A DNA stretch of 64,000 bases from contig NC_015856.1 in NCBI RefSeq assembly GCF_000221045.1, positions 310,001 through 374,000 on the forward strand, written 5' to 3'. Numbering within the stretch: the stretch's first letter is position 1; every line of letters begins with the position of its first letter. The notes below the pieces were generated by a model, which searched no databases, had not been told where the DNA came from, and saw only the letters and a list, made by a program, of their open reading frames with translations. Origin of the DNA: Collimonas fungivorans Ter331 (GTDB lineage Bacteria > Pseudomonadota > Gammaproteobacteria > Burkholderiales > Burkholderiaceae_D). A program made the position numbers and the translations under genes. Below, in pieces: positions 53,726 through 63,366 of the stretch.

Positions 53726-56700
53726 ATGAACAAGATTCACAGCAAGGTCTGGAGTCCCGCGCGGAACCAGTTCGTGGTCGCGTCGGAGATCGCCGCATGC
53801 CCTCGCGGCGGTGCGCCAGGACAAGGCGGGCGGCGCGCATTGTTGCGCAGCCGGAGTCCGGCCGTGTTCGCTGCGCTGGTGGCGTCGGGATGGCTCGGAT
53901 GGGCTTCGCTGGCGCAGGCGCAGGCGCAGGCGGTGGATTGTTCCACGGCGCCTTATAACTTCTACAACGGCACGGCATCGTGCATGGGGTTTCAGTCCGC
54001 GGCCACCGGTGTTGGAGCCACCGCGCTAGGATCGCTTGCGCATGCCAACGTGCTGGGCGGATTGGCTGTAGGTTACAACGCTCTTTCCAACGCGCAAAAT
54101 GGGATATCCCTGGGCTTCCAGGCCTATACCAACGCCATCAATTCCATTTATCTGGGAGCGCGTACTGCTGCCGGCACCGGTGCGCTTGCCGGCGGCGCGA
54201 TCGGCATCGGCACGGATGTCACGGCTTCCGGTCCCAATTCCGTTGCCTTGGGAACGCTTGCGATCGGCGCCGGCACCAACAGCGTTGCTGTTGCCAACAG
54301 CAGCTCGGTGGACGCGAACTCGGTCAACAGCATCGCCATTGGTTATTTAACCAAGGTCACCAATTCCAACAATGCCGTTGCTCTCGGCTCGGGCTCGCTG
54401 GTGAGCGGAGGGACCCATGGGACAGCCGTCGGCTGGCAAGCCTATGCGTCGGCCCTCAATGCAGTCTACCTGGGCGCCCGAACTGCCGGGACTGGTGCAT
54501 CGGCCGAGTCGGCCGTGGGCATCGGTACGGATGTGAGCGCGTCAGGGATCTATTCCATCGGTATGGGTTTGGGAGCAAAAGCGAGCCAGGGCGACGCGAT
54601 TGCCATCGGCAGGCAGGCAGTGGCCACTGGCATCAACTCCATCTATTTAGGTTCGCTCCAGAGCGGCATCGCCGGCAGCGGCGCCACGGCGAATAATGCG
54701 ATTGCTGTCGGCACAGATATCACCGCCAGCGGGGTGGGGGCGCTAGCATTAGGCAACTTTACAGTTGCGTCGGGCGTGAACAGTGTTGCATTGGGCGCCA
54801 GCTCTGCGACAGCCTCGGATGCCTTATCGATGGGCCGCCAGGCCAATGCGTCGGCTGCCAACACCATAGCGATTGGGCTGGCGTCGACGGCGCAAGCGGC
54901 TTCTACCATCGCCTTTGGCGACAGCAACACTGTCGCCGCTGCGGCCGGGACGGGCTCCATCGCCGGCGGCCACAACTCACAAGTGAAGGGCGGCACTGGC
55001 GCCGTCGCGCTGGGCGAGGGGCAGACCGTCACCGGCAACGGCGCGGTGGCGATCGGCGATCCGAACGTCAGCAATGGCAACGGCGCAGTGACGATGGGCG
55101 CCAACAATGTCGCCGCGGGCGACGCCGCCGGCGCAACGGCGGCGGCAGGCGCCGTGGCGATCGGCAACAACAACCAGGCCATCGGCCAGGGCTCGGTCGC
55201 GCTCGGCAATGCGAGCAAGGCATTGGCTGCCGGCGCGCTGGCTTTAGGTGATACAGCCACAGCGAACAACGCCAAGGACGTCGCGCTGGGTTCCGGTTCG
55301 ACAACGGTGACGGCTGTCGGCACCGGCAGCATCACAATTGGCGGTACGGTCTACAATTTTGCCGGCACCAACCCGACTAGCACGGTGAGTGTGGGCGCAG
55401 TGGGAAGCGAGCGCACCATCACCAATGTCGCGGCCGGCCGCATCTCTGATACTTCGACCGATGCCATAAACGGCAGCCAGCTGTATGCCACCAACCAGGC
55501 CGTCCAGGCGATTGCGGCCAGCACGCCTCTCCACTATTACAGCGTGAACGACGCCGGTACGCAGCAGGCGAACTATATCAACAACGGCGCCACCGGCAAC
55601 AACTCGGTAGCGGCAGGCGTTGCGGCGAGCGCTTCGGGAAATCGATCGATTGCGATGGGCTTCCAAACTCAGGCGAGCGCGACGCAGGCTCTCGCCATCG
55701 GCGATGGAGCAACGGCTTCGGGCAGTCAGGCAACTGCGCTCGGCGTGGGCGCGGTGAGTTCTGGCGTGAGCGGATCGACCGCGGTTGGCGCGAATAGCAT
55801 AGCGAGTGGAGTCAATAGCGTGGCGGCGGGTGTGTTCTCGAGCGCGACTGGCGCCACCTCCGCGGCCTTTGGCCCAGGTGCGCTCGCTGCGGCTGCGCGC
55901 TCCACCGCATTCGGACCTTCGGCACAGGCGAATGCCGCATCTACCGTGTCCTTTGGCGACACGTCGGTGGTGGCCGCCGCAGCGGGCCCCGGCTCTATCG
56001 CCGGCGGCCACAACTCGCAGGTAACCGGCGGCACCGGCGCGGTGGCGCTAGGTGAAGGCCAGGTCGCCAATGGAAACGGTGCGGTGGCGATCGGCGATCC
56101 CAATAGCGCGATTGGTACCGGTGCGGTGACAGTTGGCGCCAACAACACGTCGAATGGACAAGGAGCGATTGCTCTCGGCAATTCCAACAGCGCAACGGGA
56201 CAAGGTTCTATCGCCTTGGGTAACGCCTCGACTGCTGCCGTCGCCGGCGGCATAGCACTTGGAGATACGGCGAATGCGGCGCTGGGTAACGGCGTGGCGA
56301 TCGGCGCCAATTCAATAGCCGGCAACGCCAATGATGTGGCGCTCGGTGCGGGTTCAACTACAGCGGCGCCACACACCGGCGTCACCGCTCAGTTTGGCGG
56401 TACGGCGGCAGGCATTGCCAATGCTGCCAGCGGTGTGGTGTCGGTTGGCGCTGGGGGTAGCGAGCGTCAAATCCAGAACGTCGCGGCAGGCGTGATTTCT
56501 GCGACGAGCACCGATGCCATCAATGGTTCGCAGCTGAATACGGTCGTCACCGGCATCAATAACCTGGGCACGACCACGGCCGGCACCCTGGGCGGCGGCG
56601 CTGCCTATGATCCGGCGACCGGCAATGTCGCCGGCTTCAGTCAGCCGATCAATACTGTTAGCGCTACCGGCGCAGTGACCGGGCCGACGGCGCAGACCAC

Positions 56701-59700
56701 GGTCGCAGGGGCGTTGACGGCGCTGAATACGAATGTCGACAACACGGCCAATATCGCGGTCAAGTACGATGCGGTGGGCGGCAGCAAGATCACCCTGGGT
56801 GCGACCGGGGGCGCCGGCGCCGGTGCGCCGGTAACGATCACCAACCTGGCGCCGGCGGCATTGAATCCAACCAGCACCGACGCGGTCAATGGTTCACAGT
56901 TGTATGGCACCAACCAGAATGTGACGAATCTCACCGACGGCAAGATAGGCCCGTTTGTATCCGACAATAGCGTGACGGCGGTGCAACCGGTGTCCAGCGG
57001 CGCCAACGCCAGCGCCGGCGGCTTCGGCGCGACGGCGACGGGCGCGGCCTCGACAGTGGTGGGCAACCAGGCCACCGACAATGGCAACGCCAACGCAACG
57101 GTATTGGGCCAGGGCGCCAGCATCGCGGCCGGCACCGCCGGCAGCAATGTGGCGCTGGGCCAAGGCAGCACCGTGGCGGCGGCAGCAGTGCCGACTACCG
57201 GCGCGACCATCGGCGGCACGGCTTATACCTTCGCCGGCGGTGCGCCGGCGGGTGTGGTGTCGGTCGGCAGCGCCGGCAACGAGCGTCAGATCACCAACGT
57301 GGCGGCAGGTCAGCTGAGCGGTACAAGCACCGATGCGGTGAATGGCAGCCAGCTGTTTGCAACCAATACGCAAGTGACGGCCAATACCACGGCGATCACC
57401 AACATCAACAATGGCGGCGGCATCAAGTATTTCCACGCTAGTTCGACGCTGGCCGATAGCACTGCTACCGGTACCGACAGCGTTGCAGTCGGTCCTACTG
57501 CAAATGCCTCGGCCACCGATGCGATGGCGCTGGGTCATGGCTCGGCAGCTACCAATGTAGGCGCGGTAGCCCTGGGCGCCGGCAGCACGACGACCGCTGC
57601 CGTTGTTACTACAGGAACCACCATCAACGGCACTGCGTACAATTATGCAGGCACTGCGCCGACCAGTACGGTGAGCATCGGCAATGTCGGTAATGAGCGG
57701 ACGATCACCAATGTGGCCGCCGGCCAGGTCAGCGGAACCTCTACTGATGCAGTGAACGGTTCGCAATTATTCGCTACCGATACCGCTGTCACCAGCCTCG
57801 GCAACACGGTCAACAACATCACCAACGGCAAGGCTGGTCCATTCGTCTCGGACAACAGCGTGACGGCGGTGCAACCGGTGTCCAGCGGCGCCAACGCCAG
57901 CGCCGGCGGCTTCGGCGCGACGGCGACGGGCGCGGCCTCGACGGTGGTGGGCAACCAGGCCACCGACAATGGCAACGCCAACGCAACGGTATTGGGCCAG
58001 GGCGCCAGCATCGCGGCCGGCACCGCTGGCAGCAATGTGGCGCTGGGCCAGGGCAGCACCGTGGCCGCGGCAGCGGTGCCAACCACAGGGGCGACCATCG
58101 GCGGCACGGCTTATACCTTCGCCGGCGGAGCGCCGGCGGGTGTGGTGTCGGTCGGCAGCGCTGGCAACGAGCGTCAGATCACCAATGTGGCGGCCGGTCA
58201 GCTGAGCGGTACAAGCACAGATGCGGTGAATGGCAGCCAGCTGTTTGCAACCAATACGCAAGTGACGGCCAACACCACGGCGATCACCAACATCAACAAC
58301 GGTGGCGGCATCAAGTATTTCCACGCTAGTTCGACGCTGGCCGATAGCACTGCTACCGGTACCGACAGCGTTGCAGTCGGTCCCACTGCAAATGCCTCGG
58401 CCACCGATGCGATGGCGCTGGGTCATGGCTCGGCAGCTACCAATGCAGGCGCGGTAGCCCTGGGCGCAGGCAGCACGACGGCGGCGGCGGTAGCCACCAC
58501 CGGCGCCACCATCAACGGCACCACTTACGCTTTTGCCGGCGCTGCGCCGACCAGTACGGTGAGCGTCGGCAGTGTGGGTAACGAGCGGACCATCACCAAT
58601 GTGGCGGCCGGACAGCTGAGCACTAGCAGCACCGATGCAGTCAACGGCAGCCAGCTGAACGCAACCAACCTGGCGATTGCCGCGAGCAAGACCCATTACT
58701 ACAGCGTCAACGACGGCGGCACCCAAGGCGGCAACTACAATAACAACGGCGCCACCGGAGTGGATGCCCTGGCAGCTGGCGTCGGATCCTCGGCCGCGGC
58801 GCTGAACGATGTCGCCATCGGCAATCTGGCAGCAGCTTCGGGCGGGTCATCGATTGCCATCGGCGACGGCGCCCAGGCGTCCGGCGCCAACAGCATCAGC
58901 ATCGGCACCGGCAATATCGTCAGCGGCGCCAGCAGCGTGGCGATCGGCGATCCGACCACCATTACCGGTACCGGCAGCTTCTCCGTCGGCAACAATAACA
59001 ATATTGCCTCGAACAATACCTTTGTGTTCGGCAGCAATGTGACGGTGCCCACGGGTTTCGACGGTTCCGTGGTGCTGGGCAGTGGCAGTGCGGCAGCGGC
59101 GGCGAATCCTGTTTCCAGCGGCACGGTCAATGGCACGACCTACGGCGGCTTTGCCGGCGCCACGCCGACTTCCACCGTATCGGTAGGGGCAGTTGGAGCG
59201 GAACGTCAAATCACCAACGTGGCGGCGGGCCAGCTCACGGCGACCTCAACCGATGCCATCAACGGCTCCCAGCTCTATTCAGTGGCGAGCGGCCTCGGCA
59301 CCGCAATCAGCAACCTGAGCACTGTCGTCAACGCCAACCAGTTCCCGATTGCTTCCAGCGAAGGCAAGGCATTTAGCGGTGCTATCGGCGCGGCCGGCAG
59401 CAATTCGCTGGGCATGGGCACCAATGCCGTGGCAACCGGCCAGAATGCGACCGCCGCCGGCCAGGGATCGGTGGCCAACCAGGCTAACACCACCGCACTC
59501 GGCCAAGGCGCCCAGGCAACTGCTGCCAACAGCACCGCACTGGGCCAAGGAGCGGTTGCCGGCACCGGCAACAGCGTGGCGATCGGCAGTGCTTCGGCCA
59601 CCACCGCAGCCGTGGCGACCGCCGGCACCACCATCCGCGGCACCGCCTATTCCTTCGCCGGCGGTGCGCCAGTGGGAACGGTGAGTGTCGGTTCCGCCGG

Positions 59701-60655
59701 AAATGAGCGGCAGATCCAGAATGTTGCGGCGGGACAGTTGAGCGCGACCAGCACCGATGCCATCAACGGCAGCCAGCTGTATGCGACCAACAGCGCCATC
59801 AACAACCTGACTAACGTCGTGACGTCTACCCAGGTCAAATATTACAGCGACAATTCCAGCGGCGGCGGCAATGTCAACAATGACGGAGCGACCGGAGCCG
59901 ACGCCATGGCCATGGGTAAAAACACCACGGCCACTGCCACCAATGCAGTCGCCATGGGTCCGGGTGCGAGCGCAACGGCCAGCAACGGCGTGGCAATCGG
60001 CGCCGGTTCGACGGCGGATCGCGCAGGCTTGGGCGGCGCCAAGGAGTCGTTCTCCAATGCGGCGGTGGCGTCGACGCAAGGCGCGGTCTCGGTCGGCAGT
60101 GCCGGCAATGAACGCCAGATCACCAATGTCGCGGGCGGAACGCAGGCGACGGATGCGGTCAATGTGCGGCAATTGCAGGCGGTGCAGGCGGGCGGAGTGC
60201 ATTACGACACCAACACCGACGGTTCGACCAACTACAGCAGCGTCACGATGGGCAACGGCGGCAGCAGTCCTGTGGCGATTCATAACGTCGAAGCCGGTAC
60301 TGCAGCCACCGACGCGGTCAACGTCTCGCAACTCAATACCGGCCTGAGCAGCGCGGTGCAGCAGGCCAACCAGCATGCTGACGGGCTGGCCATGCAGTTG
60401 CAGAACAATATCAACGACGTTGCCAAGAAAGCGTATGCAGGTGTCGCGGCAGCCATGTCGATGGAGAGTGCGCCGTATGTGCCTGGCAAGATCACCTACT
60501 CTGCAGGATATGGCTACTACCAGAACCAGAATGCGATTGGCATATCGTTGCGCCGTACCGCTGATAACGGTCGCTGGGCCCTTAGCGGCGGCGTCTCCGG
60601 CACCACTTCCGGCGGTGTAGCCGCCAGGCTGGCAGTGTCTGGGGTTCTCAATTGA
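53726..60655 (+). CDS. Giant YadA/Hia-like trimeric autotransporter adhesin
   Basis: A 2309-residue surface adhesin (type Vc). ATG 53726 follows AAGGAG. It begins with the extended signal peptide region (MNKIHSKVWSPARNQFVVASE) and a second hydrophobic part to about residue 68. The passenger is made of YadA head repeats (SVALG, AIAIG and NSIYLG-type 14-residue units) and nine neck motifs of the STDA(I/V)NGSQL type, with two shorter ATDAVNxxQL forms near the C-terminus. The final ~95 residues form the membrane anchor: a coiled segment (NQHADGLAMQLQNNINDVAKKAYAG) and four strands (ITYSAGYGYYQNQNAIGISL, RWALSGGVSG, GVAARLAVSGVLN). Three copies build one 12-stranded pore. The C-terminal residue is Asn, not the usual aromatic. 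An 888-bp internal duplication is present. An OmpA-like gene follows. Confidence 0.95.
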   Translation: MNKIHSKVWSPARNQFVVASEIAACPRGGAPGQGGRRALLRSRSPAVFAALVASGWLGWASLAQAQAQAVDCSTAPYNFYNGTASCMGFQSAATGVGATALGSLAHANVLGGLAVGYNALSNAQNGISLGFQAYTNAINSIYLGARTAAGTGALAGGAIGIGTDVTASGPNSVALGTLAIGAGTNSVAVANSSSVDANSVNSIAIGYLTKVTNSNNAVALGSGSLVSGGTHGTAVGWQAYASALNAVYLGARTAGTGASAESAVGIGTDVSASGIYSIGMGLGAKASQGDAIAIGRQAVATGINSIYLGSLQSGIAGSGATANNAIAVGTDITASGVGALALGNFTVASGVNSVALGASSATASDALSMGRQANASAANTIAIGLASTAQAASTIAFGDSNTVAAAAGTGSIAGGHNSQVKGGTGAVALGEGQTVTGNGAVAIGDPNVSNGNGAVTMGANNVAAGDAAGATAAAGAVAIGNNNQAIGQGSVALGNASKALAAGALALGDTATANNAKDVALGSGSTTVTAVGTGSITIGGTVYNFAGTNPTSTVSVGAVGSERTITNVAAGRISDTSTDAINGSQLYATNQAVQAIAASTPLHYYSVNDAGTQQANYINNGATGNNSVAAGVAASASGNRSIAMGFQTQASATQALAIGDGATASGSQATALGVGAVSSGVSGSTAVGANSIASGVNSVAAGVFSSATGATSAAFGPGALAAAARSTAFGPSAQANAASTVSFGDTSVVAAAAGPGSIAGGHNSQVTGGTGAVALGEGQVANGNGAVAIGDPNSAIGTGAVTVGANNTSNGQGAIALGNSNSATGQGSIALGNASTAAVAGGIALGDTANAALGNGVAIGANSIAGNANDVALGAGSTTAAPHTGVTAQFGGTAAGIANAASGVVSVGAGGSERQIQNVAAGVISATSTDAINGSQLNTVVTGINNLGTTTAGTLGGGAAYDPATGNVAGFSQPINTVSATGAVTGPTAQTTVAGALTALNTNVDNTANIAVKYDAVGGSKITLGATGGAGAGAPVTITNLAPAALNPTSTDAVNGSQLYGTNQNVTNLTDGKIGPFVSDNSVTAVQPVSSGANASAGGFGATATGAASTVVGNQATDNGNANATVLGQGASIAAGTAGSNVALGQGSTVAAAAVPTTGATIGGTAYTFAGGAPAGVVSVGSAGNERQITNVAAGQLSGTSTDAVNGSQLFATNTQVTANTTAITNINNGGGIKYFHASSTLADSTATGTDSVAVGPTANASATDAMALGHGSAATNVGAVALGAGSTTTAAVVTTGTTINGTAYNYAGTAPTSTVSIGNVGNERTITNVAAGQVSGTSTDAVNGSQLFATDTAVTSLGNTVNNITNGKAGPFVSDNSVTAVQPVSSGANASAGGFGATATGAASTVVGNQATDNGNANATVLGQGASIAAGTAGSNVALGQGSTVAAAAVPTTGATIGGTAYTFAGGAPAGVVSVGSAGNERQITNVAAGQLSGTSTDAVNGSQLFATNTQVTANTTAITNINNGGGIKYFHASSTLADSTATGTDSVAVGPTANASATDAMALGHGSAATNAGAVALGAGSTTAAAVATTGATINGTTYAFAGAAPTSTVSVGSVGNERTITNVAAGQLSTSSTDAVNGSQLNATNLAIAASKTHYYSVNDGGTQGGNYNNNGATGVDALAAGVGSSAAALNDVAIGNLAAASGGSSIAIGDGAQASGANSISIGTGNIVSGASSVAIGDPTTITGTGSFSVGNNNNIASNNTFVFGSNVTVPTGFDGSVVLGSGSAAAAANPVSSGTVNGTTYGGFAGATPTSTVSVGAVGAERQITNVAAGQLTATSTDAINGSQLYSVASGLGTAISNLSTVVNANQFPIASSEGKAFSGAIGAAGSNSLGMGTNAVATGQNATAAGQGSVANQANTTALGQGAQATAANSTALGQGAVAGTGNSVAIGSASATTAAVATAGTTIRGTAYSFAGGAPVGTVSVGSAGNERQIQNVAAGQLSATSTDAINGSQLYATNSAINNLTNVVTSTQVKYYSDNSSGGGNVNNDGATGADAMAMGKNTTATATNAVAMGPGASATASNGVAIGAGSTADRAGLGGAKESFSNAAVASTQGAVSVGSAGNERQITNVAGGTQATDAVNVRQLQAVQAGGVHYDTNTDGSTNYSSVTMGNGGSSPVAIHNVEAGTAATDAVNVSQLNTGLSSAVQQANQHADGLAMQLQNNINDVAKKAYAGVAAAMSMESAPYVPGKITYSAGYGYYQNQNAIGISLRRTADNGRWALSGGVSGTTSGGVAARLAVSGVLN
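56968..57591 (+). repeat. Adhesin internal direct repeat, copy 1 (888-bp period)
   Basis: About 624 bp that recur at 57856-58479 with only scattered, mostly silent changes; the encoded protein segments are almost identical. It spans a head-neck block from the VSDNSVTAVQPVSSG stretch through GGGIKYFHASSTLADST to ALGHGSAATN. Confidence 0.88.
57856..58479 (+). repeat. Adhesin internal direct repeat, copy 2 (888-bp period)
   Basis: Second copy of the block at 56968-57591; the constant offset of 888 bp equals 296 codons, so the frame is kept. The sequence between the two copies (57592-57855) is a divergent head-neck segment. Confidence 0.88.
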
Positions 60656-60750
60656 ACGCAAGGCAGGGTGGATGCTTAGGCAAGTGGATCTCTGTGGCCG
60701 CCGCGCCACAGAGACAATCTTTCGATTCCTATTTTTTTCAGGACTAATGT

Positions 60751-61563
60751 ATGCGACATTCTTCCAGCAATTTCCGTCGGGCTTTATGCATAAGCGTACT
60801 TTATTGCATGAGCTTTTCCGCCACGGCGGCCGATGCCGGCGAAACGAATTTTCCGGCGCTTGACAGTTCCTACCTGAAGACCGGGGATTTTATCGGCCCG
60901 GACCACGTAAAACGCGTGAGGCCAGGCCAGCACAAAGACCAGGTGCGCCGCGAGCTCGGCAACCCGCATTTCAGCGAAGGCATCTTCAACGTGCGCGAGT
61001 GGGATTATGCGTTCAATTTTTATACGGGCAAGGGCAATGAGTACGTTACCTGCCAGTTCAAGGTGAAGTTCGACTCCGACAATCGGGCTACGTCTACCCA
61101 TTGGAAGGACCCGGACTGCGAAAAATACATCAATCCGCCCCCAGCCAAAGATGCGCCGATGATAGAGAAAGTCTTGCCGCGCCGCGTGGAGTTGGGTGCA
61201 GACGGCCTGTTTGCATTTGGCAAATCGGACCTCGGCAACCTTGATCCGGCAGGACGCAGCAAACTCGACGATCTGGCAAACCGTCTCAAGCAGGACGAAG
61301 TCAAATTGTCGTCGGTAGTCGTGACCGGGCACACGGACCGGATTGGCTCTGAAGAGGCAAACCTTGCATTGTCGCAGGCAAGGGCCGATACGATCCGCAA
61401 TTATTTAATACAGAAAGGTCTGGACGGCCGCCTGGTGCGGGCATATGGCGCCGGCAAAGCCAAGCCGGTAGTGCAATGCCCGGGCCAGAAACTGACGCCG
61501 CAACTGGTGCAGTGCCTGCAACCGAACCGGCGCATCGAGATCGAAATCGTCGGCGAGCAATAA
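60751..61563 (+). CDS. OmpA family protein with BamE/SmpA-like N-terminal domain
   Basis: A 270-residue protein with a signal peptide (ALCISVLYCMSFSATAA). Residues about 45-125 resemble the SmpA/OmlA (BamE) domain (VKRVRPGQHKDQVRRELGNPHFSEG, VREWDYAFNFY). Residues about 150-268 form an OmpA-like peptidoglycan-binding domain (FAFGKSDLGNL, VTGHTDRIGSEEANLALSQARADTIRNYL, PNRRIEIEI). The peptidoglycan ligands D and R are present. It follows the adhesin by 95 bp. It may anchor or assist insertion of the trimeric anchor at the outer membrane; this is inference from position and domains. No lipobox is visible. Confidence 0.88.
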   Translation: MRHSSSNFRRALCISVLYCMSFSATAADAGETNFPALDSSYLKTGDFIGPDHVKRVRPGQHKDQVRRELGNPHFSEGIFNVREWDYAFNFYTGKGNEYVTCQFKVKFDSDNRATSTHWKDPDCEKYINPPPAKDAPMIEKVLPRRVELGADGLFAFGKSDLGNLDPAGRSKLDDLANRLKQDEVKLSSVVVTGHTDRIGSEEANLALSQARADTIRNYLIQKGLDGRLVRAYGAGKAKPVVQCPGQKLTPQLVQCLQPNRRIEIEIVGEQ

Positions 61564-61574
61564 GCCTGAACGGC

Positions 61575-62483
61575 CTACTCTTGCGCCGAGAGACGGCTTT
61601 TCTTGCAGCAGGCAGACGCGATTTGCCTGCCTGTCTGCAGGGCGCTGGCGAAATCGGCGTCAGACATTTGCGCGCCAGCGTTGCGCCTTAGCTGTTCTTC
61701 CGACAAAACGCTGTTTCTCGCATCTGCCTCGGCTACCTTGTAGGCGAGGGATAGTCTGGCGTCGCGCGGCAGCAGTTCGCCGGCGTCATACACTTGCGAT
61801 AGCAATGCCAAGGCAAATGGTTCTCCTTGTCCCGCAGCGGATTTCAGGTCCGTGACGGCTTCGGTTTTCCATTGTTGCACTACCGGATCCTCTGCGCTTT
61901 TTGCCAGGTCGGTGTCGCGGCCGTACGGCCCTTCCATGAAATAGTCAATCTGCGCCTCGACTTTTCCCGCGCGCGCGGCCACAGCCAGGAAGGAGAGGCG
62001 CTCCTGGAGTTGCGCCGGATTGACGCCTTCGCACAATGCCAGCATTTTTTTTCGTTCTGCCTGAAATTGTTCAAGCTCGGCGGTGCTGCGATAGGCGGGA
62101 GCGGGTTCGTCGTTGCTCGCGCAAACTGCTGTCGCCTGGTAGACATTGTAGGCCGCGTCTTTATCGCCGGCCCTGGCCAGGCTGTTCCATTTGGAGATGT
62201 ATTGCTGCGCCGTCAGCCCGCCCAGGTCGACCTGGCGGCCGTTGCGCGCATACACCGGGGCCAATGGAAGAGGAAGGGTGGCGCGGCCATTTCCCTGGCC
62301 TGCGCTTCCCGTAGCAAACGGCGATATCAATTCGCCGCCATGAAGGGATTGGGTGGAAGCAGGATCCTGGCTGGCGGTTTTCAGGCTCAGCCTTTCGCCG
62401 GAGCTCCCTGTCGCCGACAGATACATTCCAAGGCATGCACCGGCTACTGCGAGCAGCAGCGAATAACGGATGGTCGGGTTCAC
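61575..62483 (-). CDS. Exported protein of unknown function, Sel1-like C-terminal part
   Basis: A 302-residue protein starting with GTG 62483 and a single N-terminal membrane segment (YSLLLAVAGACLGMYLSA), so it is a membrane-anchored or secreted protein. A low-complexity stretch follows to about residue 80. The rest is helical, with repeat-like Ala-rich pieces (KDAAYNVYQATAVC, GEPFALALLSQVYDAGELLPRDARLSLAYKVAEAD) reminiscent of Sel1/TPR units, and cysteine pairs (AVCAS, LALCEG, ASACCKK). I do not recognise a family. It converges with the OmpA-like gene, with only 11 bp between stops. Confidence 0.75.
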   Translation of the reverse strand: MNPTIRYSLLLAVAGACLGMYLSATGSSGERLSLKTASQDPASTQSLHGGELISPFATGSAGQGNGRATLPLPLAPVYARNGRQVDLGGLTAQQYISKWNSLARAGDKDAAYNVYQATAVCASNDEPAPAYRSTAELEQFQAERKKMLALCEGVNPAQLQERLSFLAVAARAGKVEAQIDYFMEGPYGRDTDLAKSAEDPVVQQWKTEAVTDLKSAAGQGEPFALALLSQVYDAGELLPRDARLSLAYKVAEADARNSVLSEEQLRRNAGAQMSDADFASALQTGRQIASACCKKSRLSAQE

Positions 62484-62624
62484 GACATCGGCAAGACGTA
62501 GAGAAATGGTTAACCATGGACTGGCGGCGATGACTGTTTTCCATAAAACATCATCGCGCCAGACAGTTCGCTACAGGCCTGATGCCGGTACAGCGTATCC
62601 GGCATCAGGAGTCAGGCAGGCCGC

Positions 62625-63104
62625 TTAATTCCACAAATAGCAATATGCCTCGCTGGCTTCCAGGTTGCCGCCTTCGCTGCCATCAGCCAGCACGTTCTTG
62701 ATGAAGCCATTTGGGTGTGCTTGGTCCGGCGTGACGTTGCAGTTGTCATGGACCCAATGGATGCCATAGCCGCTGGTATACAGCTGGCCGCACATTTCCA
62801 CTTTGTCGCCTAGCTTGAATGCTGCAAGCGACTTCGGTATCGAAGTCGAATTCTTTTGGTAATCCTTGGCGTAGACGTTGTCCATGGCAACGTCGTAAGT
62901 CCGGCCATCCTTGTCCGCTTTTACGCTGATATGCGTATGCGAGAGCTTGACGCCCTTGAGCGCCTTGCCGTCCGCAAATGTCGGCTTGGCGTTGACGGTG
63001 CCCGTGAGATAGCTGCCGGCGGCAGCGTCGCAATCCGTTTGGCCATCAGCCATGGCGTACATTGCCTGAGTCAGCAAGCATAGGGAAACCAGGAATTTTT
63101 TCAT
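62625..63104 (-). CDS. Small secreted protein of unknown function
   Basis: A 159-residue protein. ATG 63104 follows AAGGAG and starts a signal peptide (MKKFLVSLCLLTQAMYAMA). The mature part has four cysteines (DCDAA, VEMCGQ, DNCNV, EAYCYLWN) that could form two disulfides, and an ends-in-YLWN C-terminus. The sequence SYLTGTVNAKPTFADGKALKGVKLSHTHISVKAD looks like a beta-rich extracellular domain. I do not recognise a family. The gene stands alone between the unknown exported protein and a LysR gene. Confidence 0.8.
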   Translation of the reverse strand: MKKFLVSLCLLTQAMYAMADGQTDCDAAAGSYLTGTVNAKPTFADGKALKGVKLSHTHISVKADKDGRTYDVAMDNVYAKDYQKNSTSIPKSLAAFKLGDKVEMCGQLYTSGYGIHWVHDNCNVTPDQAHPNGFIKNVLADGSEGGNLEASEAYCYLWN

Positions 63105-63366
63105 TTGCCTTTTCTCCTTCATGTTTCTATAGGTCGATCGGTTAATAAAGCAGGGGTTTTTTGCTTCCACCGTGGCGCGGTACGGATTTTGTCCGGCAGC
63201 GCCTTATCCTCGAGCGAGCCAGGGTATCACCTTGGCAGCCAGCAGAAAATAACAGTTATTTATTACCTAATGATGACTGGGGGAAACATTTTTGTTGTGT
63301 TGGTGTAGTCCTGACTATGCGTTCTGGCTTGTTGGTGATCACGAAGCCTTTCTGGCCTGCCGATGA

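Noticed and set aside
54001-60000. Repeated short units suggestive of a CRISPR or satellite array
   Set aside because: They are in-frame YadA head and neck repeats inside one coding sequence, of varied sequence and length.
56894-60709. Long minus-strand frames opposite the adhesin
   Set aside because: Shadow translations of the repeated adhesin sequence; the periodic matches come from the repeats.
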